7,884 nucleotides of DNA from Bacillota bacterium (GTDB lineage: Bacteria > Bacillota > Clostridia > Acetivibrionales > JAFADI01): positions 1-7,884 of the forward strand of contig JAFADI010000251.1 in assembly GCA_023424965.1 (NCBI GenBank). Reading direction: 5' to 3'. Below are positions 5,219 through 7,884 of the stretch, piece after piece (positions within the stretch are counted from its first letter, which is position 1; each line of letters starts with the position of its first letter). The notes beneath the pieces were generated by a model. It was not told where the DNA came from, did no database searches, and was given only the letters and a program-made list of their open reading frames with translations. Both the position numbers and the translations under genes were made by a program.

Positions 5219-6892
5219 CTATGTCTCCAGCCCCTTGTACCTGCGGTCCGCCAGGGCAAACAGGCCCAAAATCAGAGGGACGGCGGCGGCAATGATTACA
5301 GCCCCCAGGAGAGTATACACCAGCCCTTCATGCAGTCCACCAAGGATGAGCAAAACGGACGCAAGGGCCAGGATTCCTATGACGGCAAAGGTAACCATTA
5401 TGCCAAGGAACCCGTTCAGATTGGACTTGACGGCCTCCTGAGGATTGGTCCACTCAAGCTTGGGCCGCAGGATGTCTATCAGCAGACCCAATACCGTGAT
5501 CAATACCGAACCCAGTATTCCAAGGATAAATGCCACCAGAAGCCTCCAGAAAACCAGCTTGATAAAAATCATCAGGGCGACGCCGGTGGCTGCCATGCAC
5601 AAAGCGGCCACCACAGAACTGTGGAGCAATTTTGCGGCCACCTGGATCCTGGGGGTAACGGGAATCATCTTTGATATCCAGAAGCCCGCCCCTTCCCTTG
5701 ACAGGGCCGTGGAAGCGGTAATATTCATTCCCCCCGCAAACAGCATCAATCCCACCGCTGCCAGTGCGACCGGCAGTGCAAACTGAGGGTTGTTGAGTAC
5801 GAGAAAAATCTCGCTTGATTGCCGGTCTTTTCCAAAGAGCGTTACAATGATCATAAAGGGTCCCATGATGGCCCCTGTAATCCCGTTCATCACAAAGACC
5901 GGCGTCCTGAAGAAAAGCCTCCACTCCCTGACAAGCAGCGCCATGAGGGGGGTGACGGAGCCGATTCTTTTCCTTCCCCAGGCGTCAATGGGTACCGCCC
6001 TTCTCCTGCGCACCACCTCCTGCCCCGAAAGTACGCTTTTATAGAAGAATCGGTTTCCGAGGAACATCAGCAGGAAAACCAGCAGGACACACAGCCCGAT
6101 AAAGAGGGCGAAGTAGCCCACCCCCTCAATTCCCGGCCTTGAAAGGCCCAAAGCGGCCCAAAGCCCCGGAGGGAACTTGGAGCCAATCATGTCGAACAAG
6201 TCCGTTTGCCTCAGCAGATTTTTAAAAAATGCTTCTTCCCCGGTTTTGGGAATACGCTGCACGAAATAATTGGACCCAAGGCCTATGGCCAGCCCTGCAA
6301 AGCCCCCGATCACCGCCAGCAGGTCCTTGTTCTTTCTCAAGTTCACGAACCGCATGAGCAGTACCGCAAAAAGCGATCCCAGCGTAAGAGGTATGACCGG
6401 CGAAAGTACAAAAAGCACACCCGCCTTCAGCCAGTAAAGCACCCCCTGTCCGGAAAGCAGGCCGTATATCAGCAGTGCAGGGCCCAATACGGGGATAAGG
6501 GTCAGGTATTCGTTTACCATCACCACGGCAAACTTGGCACCCAGCACCGAGGACGGCTTGACCGGCAGGGGAACCAGCAGGTCCATATCCCTGGAAAAAT
6601 AAAAGGCCGATATGATGTAAAACAATCCGAAAAAGGAAACAACGATCTGGGATGAAACAAAGCCGATCACCAAAGTCAGTTCAGGCTTTCCGACGGACTT
6701 CCCCGCGATGAAAACCCCGAACATCATTGCTCCGAAGGTTAGGGTGAGGAAGCTTATTCCCACGGCAGCGCTGAGAAGCACCAGGATGGATTCCCAGAAC
6801 TTGCCCCTTTCCTTTGTAAACCGGTATTTCAGCGCTGAAATGCCAAAATTGATATTCAACTGTATTTTAATCAATGCCAATAATGTTTTCAT
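5219..6892 (-). CDS. ABC-2 type exporter permease, 12 membrane segments
   Basis: The 557-residue protein is an integral membrane permease. About twelve hydrophobic segments are visible, near residues 35-62, 72-98, 122-147, 153-179, 190-206, 257-279, 332-354, 371-393, 420-446, 448-473, 494-518 and 525-547, i.e. two sets of six joined by a charged cytoplasmic linker (EVVRRRRAVPIDAWGRKR, 292-309). The motif YFSRDMDLLVPLPVKPSSVLGAK (98-120) is typical of the large ABC-2-like exporter subunits of Firmicutes, where it probably faces the ATPase. The ATG (6890-6892) overlaps the TGA of the ATPase gene as ATGA, so the two are translationally coupled and should form one transporter, with two ATPase subunits per permease being likely. 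The substrate is unknown; relatives are described as putative exporters, some linked to antimicrobial-peptide or membrane-stress resistance. Confidence 0.92.
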   Translation of the reverse strand: MKTLLALIKIQLNINFGISALKYRFTKERGKFWESILVLLSAAVGISFLTLTFGAMMFGVFIAGKSVGKPELTLVIGFVSSQIVVSFFGLFYIISAFYFSRDMDLLVPLPVKPSSVLGAKFAVVMVNEYLTLIPVLGPALLIYGLLSGQGVLYWLKAGVLFVLSPVIPLTLGSLFAVLLMRFVNLRKNKDLLAVIGGFAGLAIGLGSNYFVQRIPKTGEEAFFKNLLRQTDLFDMIGSKFPPGLWAALGLSRPGIEGVGYFALFIGLCVLLVFLLMFLGNRFFYKSVLSGQEVVRRRRAVPIDAWGRKRIGSVTPLMALLVREWRLFFRTPVFVMNGITGAIMGPFMIIVTLFGKDRQSSEIFLVLNNPQFALPVALAAVGLMLFAGGMNITASTALSREGAGFWISKMIPVTPRIQVAAKLLHSSVVAALCMAATGVALMIFIKLVFWRLLVAFILGILGSVLITVLGLLIDILRPKLEWTNPQEAVKSNLNGFLGIMVTFAVIGILALASVLLILGGLHEGLVYTLLGAVIIAAAVPLILGLFALADRRYKGLET

Positions 6893-7611
6893 TGCTCCGT
6901 AAGCTCCAGGAATATATTTTCCAGGGAATCCGCCTGTTCCCCCTTCTTCAGTTCTTCCAGGGTTCCGCTTGCCACAAGCCTCCCTTTGTGGATAATGCCG
7001 ATTCTGTCACAAAGCTTTTCCGCCACCTCCATCACATGGGTGGAAAAGAAAACGGAGTTCCCTTTATCACAGTGCTTTCGCATCTGCTCTTTCAACAGGT
7101 GGGCCGATTTGGGGTCCAGTCCCACCATGGGCTCATCCAGGACCCAGAGGGAGGGGTCATGAATCAGCGCTCCCATAAGGGCTATCTTTTGCTTCATACC
7201 GTGGGAATAGCCTTTGATCAAATCCGTAAGGGCATTCTGTATGTCGAACATCTCCGCAAAATACAGGATGCGCTCTTTTCTGAGTCCTGCAGGCACCTCA
7301 TATATATCCGCCATGAAATTGAGGTATTCCAATCCCGTAAGCCGGTCGTACACATCCGGGTTGTCGGGCACGTAACCGAGGCTTTTCTTGGCTTCCAGCA
7401 CCTGCTTGCTGTTATCGAAGCCGTTGATGATGATGCTTCCTTCGTCGGGGTTCAGAAGTCCTACCATCATTTTTATTGTCGTCGTCTTGCCTGCTCCATT
7501 GGGACCGAGAAAACCGAAAATCTCCCCCCGCTTCACGCTCAGGTTCAGGTTGTCCACCGCTTTGACGGAGCCTTTGTTATAGCTTTTGGATAAATTTTTG
7601 ATTTCAATCAT
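6889..7611 (-). CDS. ABC transporter ATP-binding protein (exporter type)
   Basis: A single nucleotide-binding domain of 240 residues, the usual length for ABC-2 exporter ATPases. Walker A is GPNGAGKTT (36-44), the signature is YSHGMKQK (135-142, in place of LSGGQ), Walker B is LWVLDEP (155-161) with D159 and catalytic E160, the D-loop follows at GLDP, and the switch histidine is H192 in STHVMEVAE. The Q-loop position reads GYVPDNP, so aspartate (D83) stands where glutamine is usual; similar substitutions occur in this exporter subgroup. It hydrolyses ATP at the cytoplasmic face to drive the permease encoded next, with which it overlaps by an ATGA. AAGGAG (complement of 7619-7624) lies 7 nt before the ATG. 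It is the first gene of the leftward operon. The transported substrate cannot be inferred. Confidence 0.96.
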   Translation of the reverse strand: MIEIKNLSKSYNKGSVKAVDNLNLSVKRGEIFGFLGPNGAGKTTTIKMMVGLLNPDEGSIIINGFDNSKQVLEAKKSLGYVPDNPDVYDRLTGLEYLNFMADIYEVPAGLRKERILYFAEMFDIQNALTDLIKGYSHGMKQKIALMGALIHDPSLWVLDEPMVGLDPKSAHLLKEQMRKHCDKGNSVFFSTHVMEVAEKLCDRIGIIHKGRLVASGTLEELKKGEQADSLENIFLELTEQ

Positions 7612-7653
7612 TTATCTACTCCTTGTTCAATCCGTCCTGTATGTTCAATACAT

Positions 7654-7662
7654 ATAATACCA
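7654..7662 (-). promoter_or_regulatory. Extended -10 promoter candidate for the ABC operon
   Basis: The minus strand reads TGG-TATTAT (complement of 7654-7662), a good extended -10 element (TGn before a 5/6 match to TATAAT). The predicted start near 7647 would give a 5' leader of about 36 nt before the ATG at 7611, with the ribosome binding site inside it. No good -35 box lies at 17 nt, which extended -10 promoters tolerate. It lies between the group II intron and the operon, so the operon could keep its own promoter despite the insertion. Confidence 0.4.
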
Positions 7663-7698
7663 TATATTTTCGTATTTTATGAAGCAATCCTATCACAT

Positions 7699-7720
7699 CC
7701 CGGGTGAAAAACGGCCCGGG
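7699..7720. repeat. GC-rich inverted repeat CCCGGG / CCCGGG
   Basis: CCCGGG occurs at 7699-7704 and 7715-7720 and the copies can pair with each other; an extra U-G pair makes a 7-bp stem with an 8-nt loop on the plus-strand RNA. An alternative stem is GGGTG (7702-7706) with CACCC (7721-7725). The plus strand continues into TATTTTATTT, so it resembles a weak rightward terminator, but no plus-strand gene ends here. It lies between the intron end and the ABC promoter. Confidence 0.4.
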
Positions 7721-7757
7721 CACCCTATTTTATTTAATACCACCATTTGTTAAAAAC

Positions 7758-7884
7758 GTAGAGTAGGTCGGTGGGAAAATTAAAATTCTCCCACCTTCCC
7801 CTTCATCAAACCGTGCATGCGATTCTCCCGCACACGGCTTTCCGATATTCTTCTTCCTTCAGCATTCGCTAGACCGCAAGCTTT
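7758..7884 (-). mobile_element. 3' end of a group II intron (domains V and VI; continues past the window)
   Basis: On the minus strand the last 127 nt contain the 3' part of a bacterial group II intron. Domain V is at 7808-7840. Domain VI follows as a hairpin with a 7-bp stem (GGTGGGA at 7770-7776 and TCCCACC at 7789-7795 on the plus strand) and an AU-rich loop. A purine-rich linker joins the domains and the intron probably ends in ...CTAC near 7758, a typical AY end. A likely branch-point A lies in the unpaired GA after the domain VI stem. The 5' domains and any reverse transcriptase/maturase must lie beyond 7884 and cannot be seen. The exact 3' boundary is uncertain by several bases. Confidence 0.85.
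7808..7840 (-). ncRNA. Group II intron domain V (catalytic hairpin)
   Basis: The 33-nt minus-strand RNA begins AAGCCGUG and ends CACGGUUU, which pair to form the lower helix and contain the conserved AGC triad. A two-nt bulge (UG) on the 3' side separates this from the upper helix UGCGG/UCGCA, closed by a GAGAA loop. Length, triad, bulge position and terminal loop all match domain V, the metal-binding active-site hairpin of group II introns. Confidence 0.88.

Noticed and set aside
5110..5259. 50-residue N-terminal extension of the nitroreductase
   Set aside because: It overlaps the permease gene, has no ribosome binding site and no resemblance to the family; the start at 5109 begins with the typical family N-terminus.
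5454..6655. Several medium-length open frames on either strand within the permease gene
   Set aside because: They are shadows of the permease, whose 12 hydrophobic segments and coupling to the ATPase make it the real gene.
7679..7753. Small plus-strand frame (24 codons) beginning ATGAAGCAA
   Set aside because: It has no ribosome binding site and runs through the GC-rich hairpin; nothing supports translation.

Overview
The window looks like a piece of an anaerobic Firmicutes (Clostridia-like) chromosome. The reasons are a ZTP (pfl-type) riboswitch in front of an oxygen-sensitive pyruvate formate-lyase, strong AAGGAG-type ribosome binding sites, AT-rich spacers between moderately GC-rich genes, and the 3' end of a bacterial group II intron at the right edge. 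The genus cannot be named from this sequence alone.

Left part (1-2633, + strand): a near-consensus promoter (75-104) drives a leader that begins with a ZTP riboswitch aptamer (129-199). Its 3' pseudoknot strand doubles as the 5' arm of an intrinsic terminator (190-230). About 168 nt of further leader follow, with several hairpins, before pyruvate formate-lyase (399-2633). The logic is that ZTP/ZMP accumulates when 10-formyl-tetrahydrofolate is short; ligand binding should block the terminator and raise PFL, which supplies formate for the one-carbon pool. The PFL activating enzyme, often the next gene, is not in the window.

Middle (2634-3912, + strand): a 274-nt AT-rich spacer, then an alpha/beta hydrolase of the proline iminopeptidase-like (S33) type with an apparently complete Ser-Asp-His triad. 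Its stop codon overlaps the stop of the next, oppositely oriented gene.

Right part (3909-7611, all - strand, read from right to left): an ABC exporter ATPase and its 12-helix permease, joined by an ATGA start/stop overlap, then a short nitroreductase and a flavin-reductase-like FMN protein. The ABC pair is clearly one transcription unit with its own extended -10 promoter candidate. The two flavoprotein genes may be read with it or from weak promoters of their own. No terminator is visible between the flavin-reductase gene and the converging hydrolase gene.

Right edge (7612-7884): a spacer with the ABC promoter and a GC-rich hairpin, then domains VI and V of a group II intron on the - strand. 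The rest of the intron, including any reverse transcriptase, lies beyond the window. The strongest candidates for something not routinely described are the extra folded leader RNA between the riboswitch and pfl, and the intron insertion just upstream of the ABC operon.
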